Below, one piece after another: positions 21,297 through 31,369 of a stretch of DNA of 64,000 nucleotides. The DNA comes from Leguminivora glycinivorella (Eukaryota > Arthropoda > Insecta > Lepidoptera > Tortricidae): NCBI RefSeq assembly GCF_023078275.1, contig NC_062979.1:16535848-16599847 (forward strand). The letters are read 5' to 3'. The notes beneath the pieces are model-generated. The model saw only the letters and a list, made by a program, of their open reading frames with translations, searched no databases and had not been told where the DNA came from. Numbering within the stretch: the first letter of the stretch is position 1; every line of letters starts with the position of its first letter. The position numbers and the translations under genes are program-made.

Positions 21297-21641
21297 ACAA
21301 TATACAAACAAACATTATAAAAATATAACAAATTAATCAATTAACCGGAAGAACATGCTTGGCGAAAATGAAGTCTCCGTGTCGATGGCGAAATACTTTT
21401 TAGTGCGGGTCGTGGCAGTACCGATACTTGACACTAACTTTAATGTTATTGATAAGAATGATAAGGGTCTCTCACACTTATTAATTTTATTATGTGTGAA
21501 AGAGATGATATTATTTTTTTCGTATTTAACTTAAACTAATATACCTACCGGGTGGTTCCTGATAATGAACCTAAAAATGTGTCGAATTTAACTAAAACAT
21601 AATTATACACTTTTTGACATCTATTAATGAGGATAGTGAAA
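21297..21641 (+). repeat. Interspersed repeat Y, copy 1
   Basis: Shares about 340 bp with 25836-26118 plus 26572-26600 (CATGCTTGRCGAAAATGAAG, GATGGCGAAATACTTT, TACCGATACTTGACACTAA, GGGTCTCTCACACTT). In copy 2 the repeat is interrupted by the 453-bp element X. Confidence 0.75.
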
Positions 21642-21772
21642 TGGAAGGTCAGATGGCATTCGCTTTCGTAAAAACTAGTGCCTACGCCAAATCTTGGGAT
21701 TAGTTGTCAAATCGGACCCCAGGCTCCCATGAGCCGTGGCAAATGCCGGGATAACGCAAGGAGGATGATGAG
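21642..21772 (+). mobile_element. HaSE-like SINE, 3' part
   Basis: Contains TTCGTAAAAACTAGTGCCTA, CGCCAAATCTTGGGATTAG, GACCCCAGGCTCCCATGAGC, CGGGATAACGCAAGGAGGAT, the 3' half of a SINE widespread in moths. The tRNA-like head is missing. A related antisense copy with its head is at 26695-26919. Confidence 0.7.
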
Positions 21773-22091
21773 GGATTTTGACTGAAAAAAACTACTACTT
21801 TTTGACCAAACTGCTATACATTTAAAAAACTCTTTGTAATTTGTAGCGCATGTACTTCATATTTCGAATTCGTCAGGCAATTGGCAATTTCATGCGTGTG
21901 AGCACTTTAACGTCAAAAGGTTTTAAAATCGTTTTTATGCTTGTAAAATTTAATTTGGTATATTTTTTATGCAAAATGTGAAAATTTCCTTTATAAGTTA
22001 AAAACCGTCTCGAACACGCGTAATAGTAAACCGAGATCAACTGAGTCTCGTACGAAGGTGGGGACTGGGCGTGTGGTTTCTCGATTTATGA

Positions 22092-22328
22092 CATCGTCGT
22101 CTCGCCTATCTGAATTCAAGAGGCATGGACCTATTGAAGTCAGGTGTCGCAAACGGCTTCAGTAACTCTGATTTTAACAAATGCATTAAAGAACAGGAAC
22201 TTAATGACTTTTTCCAAAGAAATCGTTCAAGAGTGACTAAAGTATTAGGCATTGTACACATTGACGTTTGCGGGCATAATATGACTCAAAGCGACAAAGA
22301 AAAATCATTCCGTCTGATTAACCCCTGA
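22092..22328 (+). pseudogene. Ty1/copia pol remnant (integrase zinc-binding region)
   Basis: Reading in frame from 22092 gives HRRLAYLNSRGMDLLKSG and, later, VTKVLGIVHIDVCGHNM. The last segment matches the start of the copia integrase core (hydrophobic residues then HxDVCGPM). In intact copia proteins this region binds zinc through an HHCC motif; here the second His position is Tyr, only one of the Cys pair is left, and a stop precedes the fragment at 22089-22091. About 79 codons survive; no LTRs or flanking pol domains are seen. Dead fragment. Confidence 0.55.
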
Positions 22329-22379
22329 AACGCCTTGCCCGAGACAATTCAAAACATTTTAAACTGCAATTTCAAATTA

Positions 22380-22560
22380 GGAGGCACACTCAAAGGTTAT
22401 GACAGATGGCGACACCTTATCAGTCCATTGCACAGATAAAGAATTTAATACGTGAGAGCGAGAAGAAGATATTTTTCTCTCTCTCACACATATGAATGAC
22501 AGTGACATGCCTACACTTGCACAGGCGCCGCCTGGTGGGATAAAATGCCAGTGTGCCTCC
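22380..22560. mobile_element. MITE with GGAGGCACACT ends
   Basis: GGAGGCACACT at the left and AGTGTGCCTCC at the right are perfect inverted 11-mers; the interior carries CAGATGGCGACACC and ACAGGCGCCGCCTGGTGG. Length 181 bp. Confidence 0.6.
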
Positions 22561-22759
22561 TCATTGATGTTTATTAATTTAGTAGCAAAGTTTGACGATG
22601 GAATATCCGGGGTTAAGGCTGCCTAGAAGGATTAAAACTAGCCAGTAGATCATGAAATGAGAAGATAAACAACGTGCTTGTGAAAAATCTGAAGATCAAG
22701 AGGCTGGCGTCTAAGCCGTGTGCTTATGTTTACTGTATATCTACTTACGTCAGATGTCG

Positions 22760-22820
22760 CTTTTTTACAAATAGTGCAATGGAGGCGGCCTGATGTGTTA
22801 TCATTTACCGCGCCTGGAAT
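22760..22820 (-). repeat. Decayed half of the 123-bp hairpin MITE
   Basis: TACAAATAGTGCAATGGAGG and CGGCCTGATGTGTTATC resemble the right arm of 14180-14302 with several changes; the other arm is gone. Confidence 0.4.
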
Positions 22821-23223
22821 TAGTAAACTGAGAAAAATACAGTGAAAGAGGAGATAATGAAACAGTTTGTTATAAAGGACTTTGGGCCTGTATTGTGAAT
22901 ACACGTGAGCCAGAAAGATAGGAAAATCGTTATTTCTGCAGTTACATCATAACTTGTCTACCATCTAGGTAGTATATGTGTGTATCTACTATCTACAGGT
23001 AAGTAGAAAAAAATAGAGATAATATGAAGGTATAGTGAGCTGCAAAATAGGCTACTAGACTCTTATCGAATTTGGCACAAGAAATGATTGCTTCCTGTAG
23101 TATTCGACATAAGTAACCAATTTTTATAGATTTTGGGTATTAAAAGTGTATGGTGGCTACGTATTTTCGATTAAAAATGTGTGTAATAACGCTGTCAGAC
23201 GTGTAGTGACGTCATAGAACCTA

Positions 23224-23364
23224 GAGTGTGGCTAATGAAATATTGCCCCAACTTTTGGCGGGAAATTCAAAAAATACTAGGGCTGGTCACAAAGGTATAG
23301 TAGGAGCCCTAGATTTTTTGAATTTCCCGCCAAAAGTTGGGGCAATATTTCATTAGCCACACTC
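23224..23364. mobile_element. 141-bp palindromic MITE with TA duplication
   Basis: Arms of about 60 bp (GAGTGTGGCTAATGAAATAT, CCCCAACTTTTGGCGGGAAA) are nearly identical, so the copy is young. TA at 23222-23223 and 23365-23366. Confidence 0.85.
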
Positions 23365-23627
23365 TAACTTAACTTAATGTCGAGTCAATCACTGACATGA
23401 TGACCTTTATGCCTCATAACTTTAATGTCAGAAAATTTTGAGTTCAATTCGATTTACGTCATGCGCAGACAATCTATAGATTGATATGGCTAAATGATGT
23501 TTTTGCCTAATTAAGCTAAAGTAAACTTTATAAACGTTTTTTGTGGTTTTCAAGTCGTAATTAAAATAAATACTTTTTTTTTCGGTTAATTGGACAGTAG
23601 TAAATAATATAAAATAGACTTTAAAAA

Positions 23628-24165
23628 CCGGCCAAGAGCGTGTCGGGCCACGCTCAGTGTAGGGTTCCGTAGTTTTCCGTATTTTTCTCAAGAACTACTG
23701 AAGCTATGAAGTTCAAAACAATTTACCTAGAAAGTTTTTATAAAGTTCTACTTTTGTGATTTTTTTCATATTTTTTAACCATATGGTTCAAAAGTTAGAG
23801 GGGGGGGGACGCACTTTTTTTTCCTTTAGGAGCGATTATTTCCGAAAATATTAATATTATCAAAAAACGATCTTAGCAAAACCCATATTCATTTTTAAAT
23901 ACCTATCCAACAACATATCACACGTTGGGGTTGGAATTAAAAAAAATATCAGCTCCCACTTTACATGTAGGGGGGGTACCCTAATAAAACATTTTTTTCC
24001 ATTTTTTATTTTTGCACTTTGTCGGCGTGATTGATATACATATTGGTACCAAATTTCAGCTTTCTAATGCTAACGGTTACTGAGATTATCCGCGGACGGA
24101 CGGACGGACGGACGGACAGACAGACATGGCGAAACTATAAGGGTTCCTAGTGACTACGGAACCCT
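23628..24165 (+). mobile_element. CCGGCC-family element, full-length copy 3
   Basis: Starts CCGGCCAAGAGCGTGTCGGG, ends GACTACGGAACCCT, and lies between two runs of exactly five A (23623-23627, 24166-24170). Hairpin GAGCGTG/CACGCTC is 8 bases in from the 5' end; AGGGTTCC/GGAACCCT forms a hairpin at the 3' end, preceded by (GGAC)6 and ACAGACAGACATGGCG. Non-coding. Same ends as the 570-bp copy at 61378-61947. Confidence 0.85.
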
Positions 24166-24416
24166 AAAAAGGGTCAAATAGCCTATTGCATGGAGAAATT
24201 ATAAATGAATTCATTGATAAATTCGCCCTAAGCTTTTGCAGCTGATAATATCTGTTCATTGAGCGTACCTACCTCATGATTGAAATATAGAAGGGTTGTA
24301 ATAATTGCATTGACGAGAAGACGTATTTCCTTGTCCTCTTGAGGTTCTATATTCGAACACTAGTTAGGACAAATTTCTCTAATCAAAATTAAATCTTAAT
24401 GAAATGGAAAAGATTT

Positions 24417-25515
24417 AATTTTTTTATTTCCTTAGAAGTAAAATTTTTGAAAGTCGCTTATTACGTCAAGTATACAATATACACGTAGCTTAATGTAGAA
24501 AATTCAAGTTTTTAGCTTTTATAGACCCGGAATATTTCAATTCTACTAATGCTCATATCGAAACTTTAAGTCGGTCTGGCGGATGGTTGGGTCCATCCGA
24601 TTGGTCTGGCTGCTTACAAATGGTCTAGTTACAGGTCCCTGCGTATCATATATCAAAATCAGGCTTGAGAAAATGAGGTAAGTTAGAGTCGTTTTTTGCC
24701 AACTTTGTCGCGTCTGGTAAAAGTTATATTTATAATAAAATATACATGTACTTACGCAGTGTAAATAAAATTCATAGCTTAAAATTAATCTTGCACCACA
24801 TATAAACTTTCATTTTTTTATTTCCTTAGAAGTAAAATTTTTGAAAGTCGCTTATTACGTCAAGTATACAATATACACGTAGCTTAATGTAGAAAATTCA
24901 AGTTTTTAGCTTTTATAGACCCAGAATATTTCAATTCTACTAATGCTCATATCGAAACATTAAGTCGGTCTGGCGGATGGTTGGGTCCATCCGATTGGTC
25001 TGGCTGCTTACAAACGGTCTGGTTACAGGTCCCTGCGTATCATATACCAAAATCAGGCTTGAAAATATGAGGTAAGTTAGAGTCGTTTTTTGCCAACTTT
25101 GTCGCGTCTGGTAAAAGTTATATTTATAATAAAATACACATGTACTTACGCAGTGTAAATAAAATTCATAGCTTAAAATTAATCTTGCACCACATATAAA
25201 CTTTCATTTTTTTATTTCCTTAAGTGTAAAATTTTTGAAAGACGCTTATTACGTCAAGTATATAATATACACGTAGCTTAATGTAGAAAATTCAAGTTTT
25301 TAGCTTTTATAGACCCGGAATATTTCAATTCTACTAATGCTCATATCGAAACTTTAAGCCGGTCTGGCGGATGGTTGGGTCTATCCGATTGGTCTGGCTG
25401 CTTACAAACGGTCTAGTTACAGGTCCCTGCGTATCATATATCAAAATCAGGCTTGAGAAAATGAGGTAAGTTAGAGTCGTTTTTTGCCAACTTTGTCGCG
25501 TCTGGTAAAAATTAT
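24417..25515 (+). repeat. Tandem repeat, 394-bp unit, 2.8 copies
   Basis: Units begin at about 24417, 24811 and 25205 (period exactly 394 from the CTTA marker at 24431, 24825, 25219). Units are about 97% alike. The third stops at CGCGTCTGGTAAAAATTATG. The 25530-25800 stretch has looser resemblance (CAGCCTTGAGAATTTAAGG). No coding frame is shared. Confidence 0.85.
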
Positions 25516-25835
25516 GGCCGGCGGAAACGGTTTGGCATTGATGATAACCAATTTCTAACAACGTGCTCTAACACATATATAAAAATCAGCCTTGAGAATT
25601 TAAGGAAAGTAAGCACTTTTTTTTTTCACCTTCATCACTTGATAGCAAAAAATTGGCCGATGGGCCGAACTATAAAATATGCACACATTAACCGCCGATA
25701 TGAACTCTACATTGTCCCAAAGTTTCATCCTTGAGAATTTGAGGAAGGTCTGGCGGGCCTGGGCTCTGGGTCTATTAGCCATGTTTCATGAAAATCGGTC
25801 CACTATATCGGGTATAATTTTAATTTTGTGGTTAT

Positions 25836-26118
25836 TATTTAAACAAACATTACAAAAATATAACAAAAAATCAATTAACCGGAGGGGCATGCTTGACGAA
25901 AATGAAGTCACCGTGTCGATGGCGAAATACTTTGTAGTCGTAGTACCGATACTTGACACTAATTTTAATGTTATTGTTAAGGGTCTCTCACACTTGTTAT
26001 TATGTTAGAAAGAGATGATATCATTTTTTTCGTATTTAACTTAAACTGACATACCTACTGGGTGGTTCCGGATAATGAACCTAAAAATGTGTCAACTGAA
26101 ACATAATTATACACTTTT
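25836..26118 (+). repeat. Interspersed repeat Y, copy 2, split by element X
   Basis: Aligns with 21297-21620 and continues at 26572-26600 (TTTTGACATCACTATTAATG) after the inserted element X. Copy 1 therefore shows the pre-insertion state. Confidence 0.75.
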
Positions 26119-26571
26119 TCTACTCCCGTGTCGGTATTCGTCATTTACCGTGTCGTGCATAGATCGTTAAAACCCTACATAAAAGATGCCCGCCCCCGGC
26201 CGGCGCCCCGCGTACCCACGCATACGATATAGCTCTTAAAGCATTGTTAGGTAGCCATTAAGGGATATAGCGGGCCGCGGGGCGCCGGCCGGGGGCGGGC
26301 GGCGGCGCGGGGGAGTGCGAGCAACAGGGTGAGTGCAGAAGACAAGTCAAAATACTTATAGGAAACAGTGCGAATTTCACGAAAGTTATTCTAGAAAACT
26401 ATTCAAAAGTAAGTGCATGGTCGTAGAAAAAGTATTGTATGCAACAGTGTTTAACTGAGTCAAAAAATACTCGTGGCGTCTTAATAACAATTTTCGGCTT
26501 CGCCTCAAATTGTTACCCACGCCACTCGTCTTTTTTGACCTCCTTTAAACGCCTGTTGCATAAAATACTAT
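26119..26571 (+). mobile_element. Element X, copy 1 (453 bp, intact)
   Basis: Begins CTACTCCCGTGTCGGTATTC and ends CCTGTTGCATAAAATACTA. Boundaries come from comparison with repeat Y copy 1. Its last 135 bp form a palindrome (26437-26571: AGTATTGTATGCAACA against TGTTGCATAAAATACT, centre TTTTCGGCTTCGCCTCAAA). It also carries the GC-rich inverted repeat at 26188-26300. Copy 2 of X is split by LINE B (27197-27654 and 29992-30134). Confidence 0.7.
26188..26300. repeat. Perfect 25-bp GC-only inverted repeat
   Basis: Left arm 26188-26212 (GCCCGCCCCCGGCCGGCGCC then CCGCG) and right arm 26276-26300 are perfect complements, spaced by 63 AT-richer bases. Copy 2 of element X lacks these arms. Confidence 0.9.
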
Positions 26572-26694
26572 TTTGACATCACTATTAATGAGGATAGTGA
26601 AACTATTCCCCATAATGGCGTGCGAATGCAGTTACGGACGATGTGTGGGACTCGCCGTTTCTCCGAGAGGGCGGAGGGGGGAAACTGCGGGCCG

Positions 26695-26919
26695 CTGTTG
26701 GCTAATTCCAAGACTTGGTGTAGGCACTAGTTTTACAAAAGCGACTGCCATCTGACATTCCGAACCCGAAGGTACCGAGGCCTAATTGGGATTAGTCCAG
26801 TTTCCTCACCTTAACCGATAAGCGACTGGCAAATATCCAGTACGAGCCAGGGTTAGAATAGAACTCGCTTCACCTTCGAAGTGAAAGTCGCACGCTCTTT
26901 CCGCTAGACCACCAGCGCT
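26695..26919 (-). mobile_element. HaSE-like SINE, antisense, with tRNA-like head
   Basis: In complement: AGCGCTGGTGGTCTAGCGGA (A-box TGGTCTAGCGG), GAGCGTGCGACTTTCACTTC, CTGGATATTTGCCAGTCGC, GTGAGGAAACTGGACTAATC. The B-box is decayed (GAGTTCTATTC), so polymerase III transcription is unlikely. Confidence 0.7.
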
Positions 26920-27196
26920 ACTATTCTATTTAAAATAATGTGTATTTATTATTCAATAATATTTGGAATTAATAGCAATCAACCACTCACATCTATTCAT
27001 AAAAAGTCATTTAAAATAAATTTAATCCGCACACGTTAACATCAAAAGTTTTCATATTTTGAAGGGCTTACGTTGGATTTTTAGTCAGTCACATCGGCAC
27101 ACAATATTATACCCACATATTTCAGACAGATTTACTTTTTAATAAATGCTTCGTTTCGATATAATACCTTACTTTAATATTTGCTTTTATTACTTT
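26920..27196. other. No recognised feature
   Basis: AT-rich spacer between the SINE and the split copy of element X. Confidence 0.4.
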
Positions 27197-27654
27197 TTTT
27201 CTACTCCCGTACTGTTATTCGTGAGTTACAAGGTCGTGCATAGAACTTTAAAACCCTACATAAAAGATGTCAGGACAAGTCTATCTAGTCTATACCCTGA
27301 AAACATTTAGTAGCAGTAGCACGATATAGCTGTTACAGTTCAGTAAATACATTGCTACCAACTTAACAAACCAATTCGCAGAGTCGAGACTCCTTCGTTT
27401 TCTGCTGCGTTCATTGGCGACTCATCGAATCGCATTCAAATGTATGAGAACTCGATTCAACTCGGCTCGATTCGTCTTAGTGGCCAGGCTTCAAAGAATC
27501 ATACCATAGACAGTTTTATTTTCATGTTTGCACTCAAACTGCATATTCAAAATGGTAGGCGGTCCACTAGATAACTAATAAGATGACTGAAAGTAGGTAT
27601 TTGTTGAATTATAATTTTCTTTCAAAATAAGTGCTTGGTCGTAGAAAAAGTATT
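27197..27654 (+). mobile_element. Element X, copy 2, left part
   Basis: Matches 26119-26190 (TACTCCCGTACTGTTATTCG, AAAACCCTACATAAAAGATG) and ends GGTCGTAGAAAAAGTATT, where LINE B begins; the right part is 29992-30134. Its middle diverges from copy 1 and lacks the GC-rich arms. Confidence 0.65.
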
Positions 27655-27829
27655 ATTTATTTTATTTATTTATTTAATTATTATAATAAAAGGTAACAAT
27701 GGTATAAATATACAGTGCTCCACAAAACTATGTTATAAGTTTGACTGTGGAGTCAAGAAATCAAATACTTCTAATTGACATTTCAGAAACATTAAAATAA
27801 CATAAACATAAATGCAGGAAGACGATCCC

Positions 27830-29359
27830 TTATAGAGTTTCTAAGAGATACTTTTTTAACCGTCTTTTGAAGGTATTTTTGTTTTGTTCCTGTGTTATGT
27901 CACTTGGCAATGAGTTCAGTAAGTAGGGTATGCGTTTTTTAAGTGTCCTATCACCGTAGTAATTCGACACTCTAGGAACTACATATTTGCCTGCTGATAC
28001 GGCTCTGGTGTTATAGCTATGGTTAACTTGTTCAATAAGGTCTTGCTTGCCATGGTTCCTCAAAGCTAACATATATTTAAGTTTTAATGACACAGGTAAA
28101 ATTTTGCATGTTTTGAATAATTGTTTGTAATCTTTTTTGCAATTGTTTCTGACTTTTTTGCTAACAAGTAGTTTGAGGAAACGGGTTTGTATTGACTCTA
28201 GTTTTTCTATATTCGTTTTAAAGGTGAGGCCATAGCAGTCAAGACCGTAGCTTATGATGGAGTCTATTAAAGAATTATAAATACATTTTAACGTGCGAAT
28301 AGGGGTTTTATGACTAAGATGATAAAATTTACTTAATAAAATTCTTAATTTTCTACAAATGAGATCTACATGGCACGTCCAGGAGAAGTTTTCGTCAATT
28401 TTCATGCCGAGATATGTAACGCTCTTTACTCTTTCTATAGGTTAACAGTTACAAGCTATCAATCTATTATGAAAGCAATTAAAACTATGTGTGAAAATGG
28501 ATGGAGTAACGTTTGAAGGTGTCAGGTAAGGAGAATGTATTAGTATTAGTTTAGTCTTTTCGGCGTTTAATACAATACCGTTGTCGTGAGACCACTTGAC
28601 GACGGCATCAACGTCCTCCTGAACGAGTCGGCATGTTTGTTCGAGGTCGGTGCCGGCGCGTAGCGCGCACAGGTCGTCCGCAAACATGTGCGCAGAGCAG
28701 TGGCGCAGTACTCCGCAAAGGCTGTTGACATGCATCAGATAGCAGAGGGGCCCACAGACCGAGCCCTGCGGCACTCCGCAGCGGACAGCCTGCTCGTCGC
28801 TTAGCGTCGACCCGACTTTCACGCGGAAGGACAACGCGGTGAGGTAGTCGCGAAACCATTGGTTCAGCGGCCGTCCCACCCCGCACTCTTCCATAGCTTG
28901 TAACAAAGTATCAGTCTCTAATGTGTCAAAAGCCTTTTTAAAATCGAAGAATATAGCTATTACAAATTGTTTTTCTGCCAAGTAGTTATTTATTTAATCA
29001 GTAAAAGTTGTCAATAGTGTGTTTGTACTCTTTTGTTTCTGGAATCCATGTTGATTACTGTTTAAGATTCGGTGAGTGTGCAGATAATTACTAATTTGGT
29101 TAGTGATGCATTTCTCTATAATTTTGTCGACGCTAGACAGTATAGACAGTATAGAAATAGGTCTATAATTAGAATAATTACTGTAACTTCCTTTCTTATG
29201 TATGGGACGTACTATAGCTTGTTTAAGATGTGCTGGAAATTTTTGTTGTTTTACAGAAGAGTTGATTAGTTTAGCTAATAGTGGGCTTATATTATTTACT
29301 ACTGTTTTTAGGTCGGACATGCGTATGAGATCGCTACCTGGGGATTTATTAATATCCAT
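27830..29359 (-). pseudogene. LINE B reverse transcriptase, broken by stops
   Basis: Three pieces lie in one frame: 28994-29359 (NYRPISIL, fingers), 28442-28981 (FDFKKAFDTL, GVPQGSVCGP, catalytic FADD) and 27830-28405 (thumb and C terminus, LGLD-like YGLDCYGL and SLPSDIT). Only TAA stops at 28994-28996 and 28442-28444 separate them; there is no frameshift. Nearest relatives by motif are Jockey/CR1-group LINEs. The middle piece (28610-28880) is much richer in GC than the rest. Not functional as it stands. Confidence 0.8.
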
Positions 29360-29362
29360 GTT

Positions 29363-29983
29363 TTAAATTATACGATGAACGTAATCACTAGATACATGTT
29401 GCCATCTCATGCACATATTTGACTTCTGAACATAATTTTCTCTTATCATCCATTTATTATTGCAAGAGTGTTTTATATTTTCTATCTCTACTGTCAACGT
29501 GCTTCCAAATTTATCACAAATTTCTTTTACATTTATTTCATCCATATTGGTCAGTATTGTATTATCCAGTGACTGTTTCTCCTTCCCCATCATTATGTTT
29601 ATCCTGTCCCATATCTTTTTAATATTTTTGTTACATGATATTATGCTGTTTTTATCATATTCGTTTTTACTTTTTAGAATGGCTTTATTACATTTATTAC
29701 GGTACCTAGTAAATATAAGTCGTTTTGACATGTCTTTTGGGTCATTACTCCAAATTTGAAATAATCTGTCACGTTCAGTAATCATTTTCTTTAGGTTTGA
29801 GTTTATCCAAGATTTATTGTTTCTATTCGTTTTCCTATTAATCTGCGTTTTATAACACTCTTTATAAATATTTTGGAACAGTTCTTTAATGCCGTTGTAA
29901 AGTTTGATGGGACAGTCTATTGACATAAGTATGCTAAAATCAGTTGATAGTAATTTTTCTCTTACTAGTCTATTATCGAGCAC
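29363..29983 (-). pseudogene. LINE B linker between endonuclease and reverse transcriptase
   Basis: Same frame as the downstream reverse transcriptase, ending in TAA at 29363-29365. Residues such as KSWINSNLKKMITERDRLF and YRNKCNKAILKSKNEYDKN are the basic, lysine-rich linker typical of Jockey/CR1 ORF2 proteins. The endonuclease that should precede it is truncated away. Confidence 0.75.
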
Positions 29984-29991
29984 AAGGCGTG

Positions 29992-30134
29992 TCTATTGTA
30001 TGCAACGGTGTTTAACTGAGTCAAAAAATGCTCGTGGCGTCTTTATTAACAATTTTCGGCTTCGCCTCAAATTGTTACCCACGCCACTCACCTTTTTTGA
30101 CCTCTTTTAACCACCAGTTGCATAAAATACTATT
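29992..30134 (+). mobile_element. Element X, copy 2, right part (palindromic module)
   Basis: TATTGTATGCAACGGTGTTT to GTTGCATAAAATACTATT, about 90% like 26432-26573, with the same TTTTCGGCTTCGCCTCAAA centre. Confidence 0.8.
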
Positions 30135-30452
30135 ATGCTGGTTTTATAATTACGTTTAAAAAACTCAAATTTAATGACGGGGCTTTCGTGAGTTTTTCGG
30201 AGAAGTTTCTTTATTAATTAATTTTGTTTCAATAAAATGTATTTTTGATTAAAGATAGCAGAGGTCTACGGTTTAACTCGAGCATTGCTTTTGAATGTCC
30301 GGATGTTTTTTTTTTCTATAAGTAGGTCGAAATTGTTAACTGATTCTTGTGACATTTTCTGTCCATATTTACGTTATCTTATCTACAACCTCGTGTCACT
30401 GTCAAGGGAGCTTTGAAATATTTTAATCCTGCGTCACATCTCAGACACTGGC

Positions 30453-30515
30453 GATGAAAATGAAAATGAAAATGAAAATGAGAATGAAAATGAAAATGAA
30501 ATGAAAATGAAAATG
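30453..30515 (+). repeat. (GAAAAT)n microsatellite
   Basis: About ten units of ATGAAA/TGAAAA with two interruptions, followed by ATTTATTTTTCAAGTAGGC, a common lepidopteran repeat end. Confidence 0.85.
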
Positions 30516-30647
30516 AAAAATTTATTTTTCAAGTAGGCATATTACAATGCGCATATGAACGTCAAATAAAGCGATCAAATATATGAAAGAGACGCGTTCC
30601 TAGCAAACATTCTAAGCTCGTGTAGGTGAACGCGTACTATGCTTGTA

Positions 30648-30785
30648 CACTTGGACAGTCACCGGCATAAATATGTGATGATTTCTGTACCTGGTCATAT
30701 TAACATCTTGTTTGAAATGTCATACGAAATTGTCAAACAATTAAAAGTGATAGCAGAAATCATCACTTCCTTATGCCGGTGACTG
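30648..30785. mobile_element. 138-bp MITE, TA target duplication
   Basis: Inner inverted ends CAGTCACCGGCATAA and TTATGCCGGTGACTG, then TGATGATTTCTG/CAGAAATCATCA. TA on both sides (30646-30647, 30786-30787); the composite copies carry CTTGTATGAG (one TA) at the same place, proving the insertion. The left end has eight extra bases (CACTTGGA). Confidence 0.85.
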
Positions 30786-31094
30786 TATGAGTGACATATG
30801 ACAGGTTGACTGTTCGCGTTTTTGACAGGCGGTAACTGTGAGGTAACCGAGAGGGTTTGGGCGGCGCTTTCAGCGGGGAGCGGGAGTGGCCATACTGTAC
30901 AGATGGCATTCAATGTGCTGTTATTACAATAAGTAATGTAAATAAGCCTCTGTCTTCTAGCTCTCCATTCTCTTTGGTACTAATATACTTAGCTGCAGAA
31001 CAGTACCTAAGCTAAAATCCCTAAACCAAACAAAACTTGTACCTACTACTTGTAATTCCTTTGCTAGTCATTTTTCTAGAATATATGATAAATA

Positions 31095-31300
31095 CTAGTA
31101 TTTGCGGCTTCGCTCACCCCCCCCCCCCTCTCAGGGGAGTGGGGGTTAGAAAGGGACAAAAAATAGCCTATGTCACTCTCCATCCCTTCAACTATTTCCA
31201 CTTAAAAAATGACCTCAATTCGTCGCTCAGTTTTGCCGTGAAAGACGGACAAACAAACAGATACACACACTTCCCCATTTATAATATTAAGTATGGTTAT
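31095..31300 (-). mobile_element. LEP1-type non-autonomous Helitron
   Basis: On the minus strand the 3' end is GCGAAGCCGCAAATACTAG (CTAG terminus with a short hairpin) and the 5' part reads ATATTATAAATGGGGAAGTG. Body CCGTCTTTCACGGCAAAACT and GTGACATAGGCTATTTTTTG is shared with 50520-50698 and 59103-59380. A C11 run and an inverted CTCTCAGGGGAG lie by the 3' end. Confidence 0.65.
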
Positions 31301-31369
31301 GTAAGATTTGCTACTAGTAGGTGTACCTGTCTACGTTCATGTTTCACATACGTAACTATATCGTTTAAT

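Larger units (their letters stand above)
27655..29991 (-). mobile_element. LINE B, 5'-truncated, inserted in element X
   Basis: The 3' tail is the (AAATAAAT)n run at 27655-27675 on the minus strand. The 5' side breaks off inside the endonuclease-reverse transcriptase linker at about 29991, so the endonuclease is missing, as is typical of incomplete target-primed reverse transcription. TATT lies at both junctions, the likely target duplication. Element X copy 1 shows the uninterrupted site. Confidence 0.8.
30433..30905 (-). repeat. Segment shared with the composite copies (inverted)
   Basis: In complement this matches 37738-37930 and 43016-43200 (GTATGGCCACTCCCGCTCCC, CCTCTCGGTTACCTCACAGT, TACGTTCACCTACACGAGC). 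It is interrupted by a microsatellite (30453-30515) and a MITE (30648-30785), for which 37738-37930 gives the empty site. Confidence 0.7.
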
